Of a stretch of 21,574 bases of DNA, positions 10,012-19,433 are shown in pieces. The stretch comes from Fomitopsis serialis. Taxonomy: Eukaryota; Basidiomycota; Agaricomycetes; Polyporales; Fomitopsidaceae. Both the position numbers and the translations under genes were made by a program. Positions within the stretch are counted from its first letter, which is position 1, and the number at the start of each line of letters is the position of its first letter. The notes beneath the pieces were generated by a model that did not search any database, was not told the origin of the DNA, and saw only the letters and a program-made list of their open reading frames with translations. The stretch is taken from assembly GCF_022376445.1 (NCBI RefSeq), contig NW_025955543.1, positions 1 through 21,574 on the forward strand, in the 5' to 3' direction.

Positions 10012-10539
10012 CTACGCCTGCGCCTTCTTGAGGTTGCGGTGCAGCTCCGGTTTGACTAGTACGACGCGGTCGAGTAGCTTCTTGACGACCTGGTCCTTGT
10101 TCTCGTTGTATGCATCTGTAATCTCCTGTAGCTTAATCACCGTTTCTTGGTCGACCGCAGCCTGTGCTGTCTGCGTGCTTCCGGCGTGCTGTGCCATGAC
10201 GTACGAGAACGGTCAGGAGTGTGTGCTCTGAGAAGGCGAGGGACGCACCGATGCCTCGAAGGCCTTGAACTCGTCCTCCTTCTGCCGCTTGTACTGCTCG
10301 ATCTCCTTCGCTGCCTGTGCGCGTGCGTCCTTGAGTTTCTGCACGCGGTCTGTTCGGAGAAATCAGCCACAGGATGGAGGGGAAAGGCGCGGGCGACTGA
10401 CACTGGCGCGCCTGCTGGACGGTCTTTGCGGCCTCCTTCTCCGCCTCGAGGAGGGTTTGGATGCTCTGGGATTGCTGCGCAGCCTACAAGACGGGATTCA
10501 GCACGGCGCAGACAGCGGACGGACGAGCAGACTGACCAT
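10012..10539 (-). CDS. VMA10: V-type proton ATPase subunit G
   Basis: Peripheral-stalk (stator) subunit of the vacuolar H+-ATPase that pairs with subunit E. Four exons on the minus strand: 10537-10539, 10402-10483, 10249-10349 and 10012-10188. They give 363 nt, 120 residues, the usual length. Diagnostic segments: SQSIQTLLEAEKEAAKTVQQ, YRVQKLKDARAQAAKEIEQY, KEDEFKAFEAS and the C-terminal LLDRVVLVKPELHRNLKKAQ. The whole protein is predicted to be a long charged helix. Introns are 53, 52 and 60 nt with donors GTCAGT, GTCAGT and GTGCGT. Exon 1 codes only for Met. The 3' end faces the transcription factor gene 160 bp away; the 5' end is divergent from PTA1. Confidence 0.97.
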
Positions 10540-10677
10540 CGCGGTCGCAGAGGAGGGGTGATTCAAACTCCGCCGGCGCAGGCGTCGCCTCGCCACCGGC
10601 CGCGGGTGACGCGCAGAGGCCTCCGCGCACAAAGCCTTCGAGTGGTGTGGCACTGGCAGGGAGCAGCCCCGCGCAGG
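10540..10677. promoter_or_regulatory. compact bidirectional promoter of VMA10 and PTA1
   Basis: Only 138 bp separate the VMA10 start codon (minus) from the likely PTA1 start (plus), so both core promoters and leaders overlap here. The DNA is GC-rich without an obvious TATA box. The PTA1 reading frame stays open through much of it without an ATG, which probably reflects composition. Confidence 0.5.
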
Positions 10678-13600
10678 ATGGCAGGCAACCCCGTAGACCC
10701 CTCCAGACCCTCAGCGCCGCACTCGCAGTCCCAGCAGACTCGAAGGAGCAGGCCGACCTCCTCGCAACCCTGCGTGAATCCCTCGAGACCCACCCCGGTC
10801 CCATACCGATCCTATGTACCACACTCGTCAAGACCGTCTCCGGCGCGGGAGACTCGTTGCTGAAGAGATGGGTTATTGACCTCCTACACTTTGCCATATG
10901 CCGGTCGAGTCTGTCTATCGACGCGCGCACTCAGCGTGCGTGTTGGGCCCTTGTGGTGCTAGAGTCGTCTTTAATGCAACTGTCTTGTCTTTAGTTGCGT
11001 CGCAGTCGGTCGAAACGCTCGCCTCATTACTCCACGACTCAAATCCGACCACCGTGAAAGTGAGCGTGCAATGCTTTGCGACGGTGTACCCGCTGTTGTT
11101 CAGGATGCTGTGAGCGCGAGTCCCCCTTTGTCGCATACCACCACTTATGAATGACATGCGTTAAGATGTGTGAACCGGAACTCGAGGGATCTGTGGCAAG
11201 TGCTGTCGCAGACGAAAGTACGCATCCTCGAATTTGTCTGGTCGCCAACCGTCAGCAATGGCATCAAGTTCGCCGCCATCAAATTCATGCAGAGGGCCAT
11301 CCTCGTACAGACCCGTGGCATCAGTGACCCACGGGTGAGTGCTCCTTCACCGTACATGCAGTGTGTGACTTTCCTCACCCTGTGCATATAGTTGCAAAAG
11401 CAGAATGACCCGAACCTCGCTATGCTGCCCTCGGACCACCCTTTCATGTCTGTTACCGCTCTGGAGGCCGAGGGCGTCGAGCTCATGAAAGGCATCTTCA
11501 CGATCCTTTACACCAGCAAGTGGGTGCCACTCGGTGCATTGTACGGGACGCGTTCTGTCTGACATTAGCTGTTATCTTCAGTAACCCCGACATCATCGTA
11601 GCGGTCATAAACAGCTGGGCGTCCCTCATAAAAGCCAGACCAGCCCTCACCGAAGTCCTTGTCTCCACCCTAGCTCAATGGACACCCGCCAAACTCGAGG
11701 GCCTGCCCGTCTTCAGCATCAAAAGCGTCGAAAAGACGATCCGCATCCTCCTCATCCACATCTCCCGGTAGGCCTACTCAGCTACAGCCTGGGTTTCGTG
11801 CTCACATCTCAAATAGAACACCTCAAGGATCCCCACTACAGCCCCAAATTCACTCCGCACTCGCCACCCAGACCAGCCGTATGGAGCAGGCTGCCCTCGC
11901 AGAGAAGCAGCGCAAAGCAGCAGCAGTAGCCGAAGCCTCGCGCAAACGCTCATCATCCGCCACCCCCGCACAGGACGCGCCCGACGCGAAGCGGCCCAAG
12001 CTAGACCACGACACTGTCGCTGCCGCCGGCACCGCGGGCTTCGACTTCACGGGCCTGCCGACCGCGCTCGTGACGGACCTCGTCGTCGCGAACATCCAGG
12101 CCTTCTCGGAGGCGACTCTCATTGGCCTCGTGCAGGCGTACCGACATAAGAGGACGCAGGGCGCTACGGCTGCTGCTGCGAATGTCGCGGTGGCATCCTC
12201 CCAAGTTCCACCGGATACACCGGGTCCTGCCGAGGAGGCGACGGCTGAGCCTCCTCCGCGGAAATCATCAACACCACCTCCTGTCGCCGTCAAGCAAGAG
12301 CCGGTCGACCCTCTCAAGATGGACATCGACGAGGAAGAGATGGAGTACGAGCCGGACAGACTCAACCTCGAGGTACAGACCTCTCCTTCTCTCGCAGTCT
12401 ACTCGGCTCACTCACCGCTCGGCAGCTCTCGGGCGGCGAGCAAGAAACAGCCTCGCCCGAAGAAGCGGCGCTCGACCGGGAGATGGACCTCACGGACGTG
12501 CTGCCGCCGACCGAGTTCCGCCTCCCGCCGCCGCGCGAGTTCTCGGAGGACGAACGGGGGGCACTCGTGAAGGGCGCGCTCGCGCGGATATCCGAGGGCG
12601 CGAAGGACCTCGCGCCGATGGACGTCGACTCCGCGGCGGAGGGCGTGGACATGTGGATGCTGCTCATCGTGCGGCTCGTCACACGCGTGACGGACCCCGC
12701 GCCAGGGGTTGGGACGCCGGATAAGGCGGAGGATGGGATGGACGTCGTATCTGAGTTTTATGCGCACCAGGATCGGCTGAGGCAGACTCTGTGTGAGTAT
12801 ATCATGGCGGACTTTCCGAGACGGTGAGTTGGGGAGTGCGTGCTTGTTGATGGTTGTCTGAGCTGATCTCGCTAGGTTACCACTCGCGACGACATGGATG
12901 AACGAGGAGTGGTATAACGATCGAATACAAGAGGGTAGAGATCGCAGCTGGGTATGACCCGCAATCACTGTCCAGATTATCAGCAACTCACACGTATTGT
13001 TCAGCCCCCAAACTACGAAACCTGGTTGAATCAGATTGTTTCTGCATACCAGACACATTTGGACGGCAAGGATCGGACATTTTCACGTTTCCTACTTGAC
13101 CTTCCTCATGTACCTCCTGACGTACTGCACCTCCTACGTGATTCGTGCCCTGAAGCTGATCGGTGCGTGGACTCGACTGTTGCATTCACGCTTTGACTCA
13201 TTCGAGGGCACAGCCGGCAAATGGGATTCGCTGCGCTGCGAGAGTTCGTGACACAGCGACCCTCATTGCGGGCTGAGGCCATGACCATCCTTCTTGAACT
13301 CACCACACATCCCGGTAAGGCACCTCGTTCAGGCTCGGTGAACAGTCGCTGAATGATGCCGAACAGACAAAATCACTCGTGGCGCGGCGATCAACACGGT
13401 GAAGCGGTGGATCCCGGACGTGCAGCCTATGGACAACATGATCCGCGAGTTCGCCTTACAGTTGCTCCGGCGCCTGCAGTCACGACCAAAGCGGGACAGG
13501 TCCGAAGACGTCCCCATGAACGGCACGCACGACGAGCACATGGAGGACGGCCAGCTGCCGCCTGAGGACATCATCCAGACGCCGTACCTCCCGGAGGAGC

Positions 13601-14950
13601 TCGAGCTCCCTGCGAATAACGCGCAGATTCTTCAACATTTGGAGCTTCTGTTTGCGCTGTCGACGAAGGTGCCGGAGTTTCTGGACGAGTGAGTGGAGGG
13701 TTCGTTAGTTGGCCACTCGTGCTGACGCCTCGCAGGATCTTCGCGGCCTATGGCGGCATGGAGGAGACGGTGCAAGAGACTATCCAGCAGCTCATCACAC
13801 CGCTCATCCGCGCTCTGGGCTCGAGCCATGGCAGATTGTTGACGTTGCTGAGGATGTTCCCTCCAGGCGCCGAGTCACTTGCGCTGCGCGTGCTGAAGAT
13901 ATTCACCGAGCACGGCCGGCCGAGCGCTCAACTTGTCAGTCTTGTCAAGTCGCTGGTCAGCGAGCGCGACCTCGATCCGCGGTTCCTCGTTCCCATCATC
14001 GCGGAGATGGACAAGGTGCGTACTTCCGTGGACTGCCCTGTAAGATCAAACATGTATTCGTCTCACAGGGCGACATCGTACGGCATCTGCCCCGCATCGT
14101 CTCAATATTGAACGGGAAGCCTGAGCCTAAGAATGTGGTTCGCTCAGTCTTCGGCTCGATTGTCCAGACGCCTCCGCAGACGTTCGGAACGGTGTCATCC
14201 AACCTACCCCGGGTCCAACAGAGCGAACGTCTAAGCCCTGCTGAGTTGATGGTTCTCTTGCATCAGACAGAGAAGGAGATTGGCCTGAAGAGCGCCATCG
14301 AGGGTGCGTCTCTCCTTCATCCTTCCAAAAGTCGATTGATTGACATGTGCTGGCACAGCGATTGGTATCTGCTTCTCGATGACAGACGTCTTCCGCTCGG
14401 AGGTCCTCGGCGCGTTCATGAACCAGATCGTCGACGAACCTGTCCTCCCCACGCTCTTCCTCCGAACCGTACGTTCCCATCCTCTACTCCATACCTCCTA
14501 TTCATGCACCATTCCCTTCAGGTCATCCAAGCCGTCACCACATACCGCTCCCTCGTCAGCTTCGTCTCCACCACGCTCCTCTCCCGTCTCATCACCAAGA
14601 AGATATGGACGAACGGGCCGCTGTGGGAGGGCTTCATCCGCTGCGCGAAGCTGATCGCGCCCGCGAGCTTCGGTGCGCTGCTGCAGTTGCCCAAGGACCA
14701 GCTTCGCGAGCTCGTGGACAAGCAGCCGAGTCTCAAGGCGGGCCTGCGCGAGTACGTCGTGAAGAAGGCGGGGAACCGCGCGCGGACGGCGGGGTATCTG
14801 GATATATTTGGGGAGGACGGCGATGCACAGGCACAGGCACAAGATGCGCCAGGGACAGCGGCGGTGGCGACGCCGCTTGCCAGTGCGGGAGGTGAGGAGC
14901 CGAGCATGCAGGTGCCCGTGGTCCCGCAGAGTCCGGTGATGCCGACATGA
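10678..14950 (+). CDS. PTA1: symplekin / PTA1, mRNA 3'-end-processing scaffold
   Basis: Scaffold of the cleavage and polyadenylation factor in the nucleus. Fifteen exons: 10678-10935, 10995-11109, 11166-11334, 11392-11519, 11582-11767, 11817-12372, 12426-12823, 12876-12951, 13005-13162, 13214-13314, 13367-13688, 13736-14015, 14069-14303, 14359-14468 and 14522-14950. All introns are GT-AG, 47-62 nt. The N-terminal HEAT-type domain shows TVKVSVQCFATVYPLLFRML, KFAAIKFMQRAILVQTRG, and SVEKTIRILLIHISR. A charged linker follows with an NLS-like KRPKLD. The C-terminal symplekin domain (about residues 820-1125) is very clear: SMTDVFRSEVLGAFMNQIVD, LLSRLITKKIWTNGPLWEGF, APASFGALLQLPKDQLRELV. The exon sum is one base short of a whole number of codons: ATG at 10678 reads into the right N-terminal context but falls out of frame at the CCCC run 10698-10701. 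With that base the protein would have about 1173 residues. Confidence 0.95.
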
Positions 14951-15521
14951 ACGCGAGGACGTGGAAGAGACCGCGCGGAGTTGCTGTTTGAGCTGACTGT
15001 ACATGATTGTTGTACACTTCGTCTTCAAAGCTTCAAGATTCATGGACCATCCGCATCGTACATACTGCATCACGGTTCTTCAAATATGCATATCTAACTC
15101 GCTACAACGGTACTGTGCGAATAGGATGAGTGTCTTGGCATCCGGTGTGACACAAGACGAGACCTAGTGTGTCAAAGTCGACTGGTGCCAGCGATACCTA
15201 CTAGGTGAACCGGGATGAACTGACTGACCAGGGATAGCGAATGTAGAACTGGTTCCACCCTTGTTTACATACTAAACTGCACTGTAACATGGCAGACAGT
15301 TGTGAGTACGATTAGGCTTGCGAATACATTGCAGTAATATAATCATAACGTGAGCTCAAGCAGACGTCGACTCATCTCAAGACGAAAGCGGCAACAACTA
15401 AAGCACATAATCAAGACTGCGAAGAAACGACAACGACGACTGAGAAACCGGTACTGAGGAGACAACCAAGCAAAGCAATGAGACTCGAGGAACCACCGAA
15501 GCGCCTTCAAACGCGACCCCC
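14951..15521. other. intergenic region, convergent 3' flanks
   Basis: This lies between the PTA1 stop and the stop of the minus-strand orphan gene, so it holds two convergent 3' untranslated regions. It is more A/T-rich than the coding DNA, and its short frames show no family resemblance. No RNA gene or repeat stands out. Confidence 0.5.
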
Positions 15522-16166
15522 TCACTTCCGCAAACTCTGTTGAGAGGCTTTCAACCTGCCCTTGGTGAGGAGGTCTTGGGCATATCGGAGGAAGAGAAAC
15601 AGTGTATACAGCTAGCCATATTCAGTGGATTGCAACAGGCCAACGAAGAGGAACTCACTGTGGTCAGCCTGCTGGAGGGCTTCGCCATGGTCGACTTCAA
15701 TTCACCACCTTCGGCCCGCCTCTTATCCACGACGACGACGACCTTGTTTTCAGCGCCTGCCGCCATCTTCTTGGCGTCTTTTGTAGTGCTCCCATCCAAT
15801 GCGAACGCCGTCACGTCGTCGTCGTCTTCGCGCCGCACGGGGTGCTGTCAAGAGAAGACGCGTTCATACCAGTGAGGATTCGTAGCACGCAGCCAAGGAA
15901 ACTGTACGCACCAGCTGCAGACTCGGAGGCACGTCCAGCGTGTGTTCGGCGGCTTCGAAGTCAAAATCAGGGACCGGGTCCTGCAGCAAACGCCCCACAG
16001 CAACCCGGACATTGTGAGGAGGCTGGCATACGTTGTCTTCACGCGGGCATACCATATAAAACTCATCGTTGTTTGCGTGGCGTCTCACTGCCGGGTACGG
16101 GTGGTACCGTCGTCCGTGCGCTGAGCGGTAGCTAGGCAAGCGAAGAGGGTAGTGTCCCAGACCCAT
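15522..16166 (-). CDS. unrecognised small spliced gene (orphan A)
   Basis: I do not recognise this protein. Four minus-strand exons (16032-16166, 15912-15980, 15659-15844, 15522-15611) join in phase 0 throughout and give 159 residues. The introns are 51, 67 and 47 nt with good signals (GTATGC...GCTGCAG, GTGCGT...TTGACAG, GTGAGT...GGCTAG). Visible features: a Tyr/Arg/His-rich N-terminus (HYPLRLPSYRSAHGRRYHPY), an acidic run (REDDDD, residues 73-78), five valines in a row (103-107), and a hydrophobic C-terminal helix (LYTLFLFLRYAQDLL, 131-145) followed by a basic tail ending SLRK. An alternative start at 16055 places ATG directly before a GTATGC donor (intron 15981-16052) and gives 115 residues starting MDPVPDFDF, matching the Met-only exon style of RPS15 and VMA10. 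No signal peptide is evident. A TATA box lies upstream. Confidence 0.55.
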
Positions 16167-16293
16167 GTCAACGCTCGCACCACAGACCAACAGGCTCGTC
16201 GTAGTGGTGAGTACTCAGGACGCGACACCCGCGGGCTGGAGGTGGGAGGAAAGACGAGGAAAGCGACTAGGTTCTGGGCGAGGGCTCGCCCGT

Positions 16294-16300
16294 TTTTATA
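16294..16300 (-). promoter_or_regulatory. TATA box of orphan gene A
   Basis: On the minus strand TATAAAA lies 128 bp upstream of the first ATG of the orphan gene. It is followed by a C/T-rich stretch (ctttcctcgtctttcctccc), the usual arrangement of fungal core promoters. This is independent support that the gene is real and transcribed leftwards. Confidence 0.5.
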
Positions 16301-16952
16301 GTGCATCAAACGAGGCAGGGACATCGCGTAAACACGGCGGGGAATATCTGGATTCGGTTTAGGATCGGCAAGGCGTAGCGCTGCGACTGTGACTGTGCCG
16401 CGCGCGATTTGCTTCCGCGCTCGATCGTTGTTGACCCTGCTGCTCATTGTGCTCTGGGATTCCTGTGAAATGGTCAACCTGAATATCTACTGGGGAGCAA
16501 AGCAGCAGCATTCAACAACATCATGGTTCTACAGCCATCGGCCTGAGGCCTGGACACGCTGGTTCTTGCCGGCATGCCCCAAGTCCTCTCTTTGAGTTCT
16601 GGGCTCTATGCATGCTTGTAAGCCAGAAGGAAACCGCCTCGGCTGTACGTTCAGTAAGTTTGAGCCGCAGAGTGCCCTGCGACATCGCCCCATGAACAGG
16701 ACAGCGGAATCGTGCACAACTTCCGCCGAGCTCTCGAGGACACCACTGTGGGCATCGGGCGGCGACGGCGCCCCGCGGAACGTTGAGCGCAACTCACCAC
16801 CACACAGACAGGTGCGCATTCCGCACGCACACCGGATCCTCCGCCCCTCTCCTCTGAACAGCCACGACCCTGATGCCAGATGCAGAGCACGACGCCCGCC
16901 GTCGCTCGACGCGGGCGCGCGTCCTCGTGACGTGTGACCCGACATCACGCCG
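16301..16952. other. intergenic region between orphan genes A and B
   Basis: This should hold the upstream promoter of orphan A and the 3' flank of orphan B, both on the minus strand. Two overlapping open frames (16608-16937 plus, 16529-16996 minus) lie opposite each other without splice-supported neighbours. I cannot decide that either is real. Confidence 0.4.
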
Positions 16953-17904
16953 TCACGCCCGCCGCCGCCGATAAGAAGGCGCATCAGGCGAGTCACTTCT
17001 GCCTCCTCCCAGCAAGTGCTTCACTGCAACAAGGCTAATGCGTGCTGTGTGATCCCAAAGGTCTGCTTCAAGACGCAATGCGTGATCAAGAATGTGTGCC
17101 CAAGATTGTGCGTCAAGCGCATTGAAGTCGGAAGAGGGAAGATACAGCAACCGCCGCCGTGATGCTGTGGGCGCAGACCCCGCCGTCGGCCCAGCGATAT
17201 CTACAGCACCTAGATGTGCATGCCACGACACGTTTGGCATGGGATGCATACGCAGAAGGAAGGGGGTCACCAGACGTACCTCCGTACATTCTCGCATGAA
17301 CGATGATGAGTATCCTCCCATCCGTGATGTCGCTGAACTCCAGACTGCATGACGAGTGTGCGCAAAGGGGGCATTGGCACTGCGCCCCGCGGTCATGAAG
17401 AGACCGCAGATGACTGGCAGCGAATCTGCTGGTCGTCGTTTGGCCGGGAAGACTTGGTCACCATGCGAGTGAAGATGTCCTCGTGCTCGTCTTCAAGGCG
17501 CAAGGGGAAGCCCAGTTGCAGCGCAGCAAATATGCAGCATGTCTTCAGAACGCAAGCGAGACCACCGCGAGCATTTCCAGCCGTAAATTCGGCCACGCAA
17601 AATCGATCTTGCCGGCTGAGCACATTGCGACTCATCTAGGTCCAGTTTGAGACACACGCGCCTGGGTCCACAGGGAAGAACATACACGAAGGAGCAGAGC
17701 AAGAGCAAGTTGCGCGACAGCGCGGCGTGGACGCGTTGGTCGCCGGGTGTGGCTCGAAACGGGGTGATGGTCTAAGCGCAGACCGCCGCGGCCCTCCAAA
17801 CTCAGCGACGATAACGCCACAGTTCCCCAGCGATGCGGTCCCGCTCGCCAACTGCTCACCTCTCCCAGCTCGTCGTCCTCCTGGCTAAGGCATCGCTCCC
17901 GCAT
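16953..17904 (-). CDS. unrecognised spliced gene (orphan B), model tentative
   Basis: I do not recognise this protein. Five minus-strand exons (17860-17904, 17686-17771, 17415-17615, 17280-17344, 16953-17209) join with matching phases to 217 residues. Introns are 88, 70, 70 and 70 nt. Donors GTGAGC, GTATGT and GTACGT are good; GTCATC is weak. Segments look like a folded protein: TPFRATPGDQRVHAALSRN, FCVAEFTAGNARGGLACVLK, LQLGFPLRLEDEHEDIFTRM, ITDGRILIIVHARMYGG and AQSWAHILDHALRLEADLWD. Upstream minus-strand exon-like pieces (ATG at 18274, MSDPSPYCLDQSLQ; then TLDRLSLVLYGDAAQT; then SQKIAQKHVEIALGCGSDAL) suggest the gene may start about 370 bp further right. However, the last of these joins out of phase with the exon at 17686-17771, so a base error or a wrong junction is likely. 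Confidence 0.4.
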
Positions 17905-19433
17905 CCAAGAGCAATTTCTACGTGTTTTTGCGCGATTTTTTGGGATCGTAGTTTCGACGCAACCGCCTCTAATCAACGCCGATCTGGTGGCCTGCTTGCT
18001 CTGCGCTCCGATCGCATGCTAAGGCGTTCTCAGTACTCTGCTCACTGCCAGTCAGGTTTCCGACACATGCTCTTCGCATGCACCTCCGTCCCACACTTGT
18101 TTGCGCTGCATCGCCATACAGCACAAGGCTGAGCCGGTCAAGCGTCTTGAATGAATGCGACCTCTCCCGCGAGTTGCACCGCGCGACTCATCCTCTGCAG
18201 CACAGGGCGCCCACGACGTATGGGAGGGATTTCTGGAGGCTCTGATCGAGGCAATACGGCGAGGGATCACTCATGGTGTAAAGAAGGGCCGGATCTGAAC
18301 GCAGCTCTAGTCTGTCTCATTGTGCCACTCGATTCTGTGCCCCACGCATATCTGGACACTGCATTCAACGATTCTTGATGATTGCGTCAAGGCGCCATTC
18401 TCTGCTTGCGTACGGCTCATCCACCCACTTCCGAAGCCTGATTCATTACTTTCGGTCTAATGGAAGTTGTTGGGGGCGATCGACGGTGATTGAACGGGTC
18501 AGGAATACAGGGATATCCGTCGGTGCGTTGATGTATCATTCTACTTTCTCCGCGACAGAGTGTCTAACACAACATTGCAGCATCATGACGGTTGATATGC
18601 AGTCACGGTGCACCGTCTGACACGGTCTTCATGCAACCGTCGTACAGACCTACGAGGCTTTCAGACATGTAGATCGATCAGTATGTGCCTCAATACCGTG
18701 CTTCTCGCTTTGCCTTGTTCTTTCGCATTTGCATCTCTAATTCTATTGCAAATGAGATGACGTCTCCCTTGTGTCCACATTCGCCCACTTCTGTCAAATA
18801 TGTCTTCCAAGTGCCAGATTGTAACCCAGTGTATCGCACGCATCCACGCACTGGCGTGAATAGACGTTGTGATCATTGAGGCCTATTGCGAATTGAAAAC
18901 AATGACCGGGGTCATTCAGACCACCCTTCTCCCTCACCAGGTCTTGAATTTTTTTTCTTACCGTCGAGTCACTAGATATGGCTATTTGGACCTTTGTTCG
19001 TGTTCTACCGTCGAAGAACTCCTCTGAGCGCCTTGCCACACCCTAGAGCCGTGTACTTTGCGGCCTTCGCTGAACCGTTTGCAACAGGACGTTGACAGGA
19101 CGCACAACTCCCAGAGAGCGTCAACTTACGTTCTCAAAACGTCCGTGATGGCGGGCGATCGGCGGTGTCGACGTCGCGCGCCCACGTGACAAGGCTGACG
19201 GGAGGTTCAATGGAGGTTCTGGCCATTGCAACATTGACCACGGGCAACACGGCGCCGGGAAGGTGAGCCGGTCAGCCCATGGCCAGCCTCATGCCAGCCT
19301 CTACAAAACGGCGCGGGCGGGGGAGCTCTCGACATTTCCGCCCGTAGTTGCTCACTGCTTCACGTACGTTCGCCGGTCGATCCTTCGCGTTACAGCTCTA
19401 TAGGCATTATATCCGTCATATTCGGTCGGCACC
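17905..19433. other. region without a secure gene, including the kinase promoter
   Basis: The left third (to about 18274) may hold 5' exons of orphan B. Between 18300 and 19060 the DNA is more A/T-rich. Minus-strand frames at 18794-19039 (KVQIAISSDST, GTAAGA donor) and 18661-18876 can be joined in phase across a 79-nt GTAAGA...CAATAG interval, but neither has an ATG-led first exon or a recognisable domain. From about 19060 to 19433 lies the 5' flank of the kinase gene, GC-rich, with no clear TATA box close to the start codon. Confidence 0.4.

Noticed and set aside
12122..12724. 200-codon frame inside PTA1 (+) and 216-codon minus frame at 12408-13058
   Set aside because: Both overlap exons 6-8 of PTA1, whose frame is fixed by the conserved protein. 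They are shadow frames of GC-rich coding DNA.
15540..16135. Overlapping + strand open frames of 111 and 177 codons
   Set aside because: They lie opposite the four-exon minus-strand gene. The minus strand has four phase-matched exons, strong splice sites and a TATA box, so the + frames are most likely antisense shadows.
18155..18298. 47-residue + strand small ORF ending in an amphipathic helix (VWEGFLEALIEAIRRG)
   Set aside because: It reads well, but it lies opposite a minus-strand exon candidate with equal codon bias (ATG 18274) and has no neighbouring element to support it. I could not choose in its favour.
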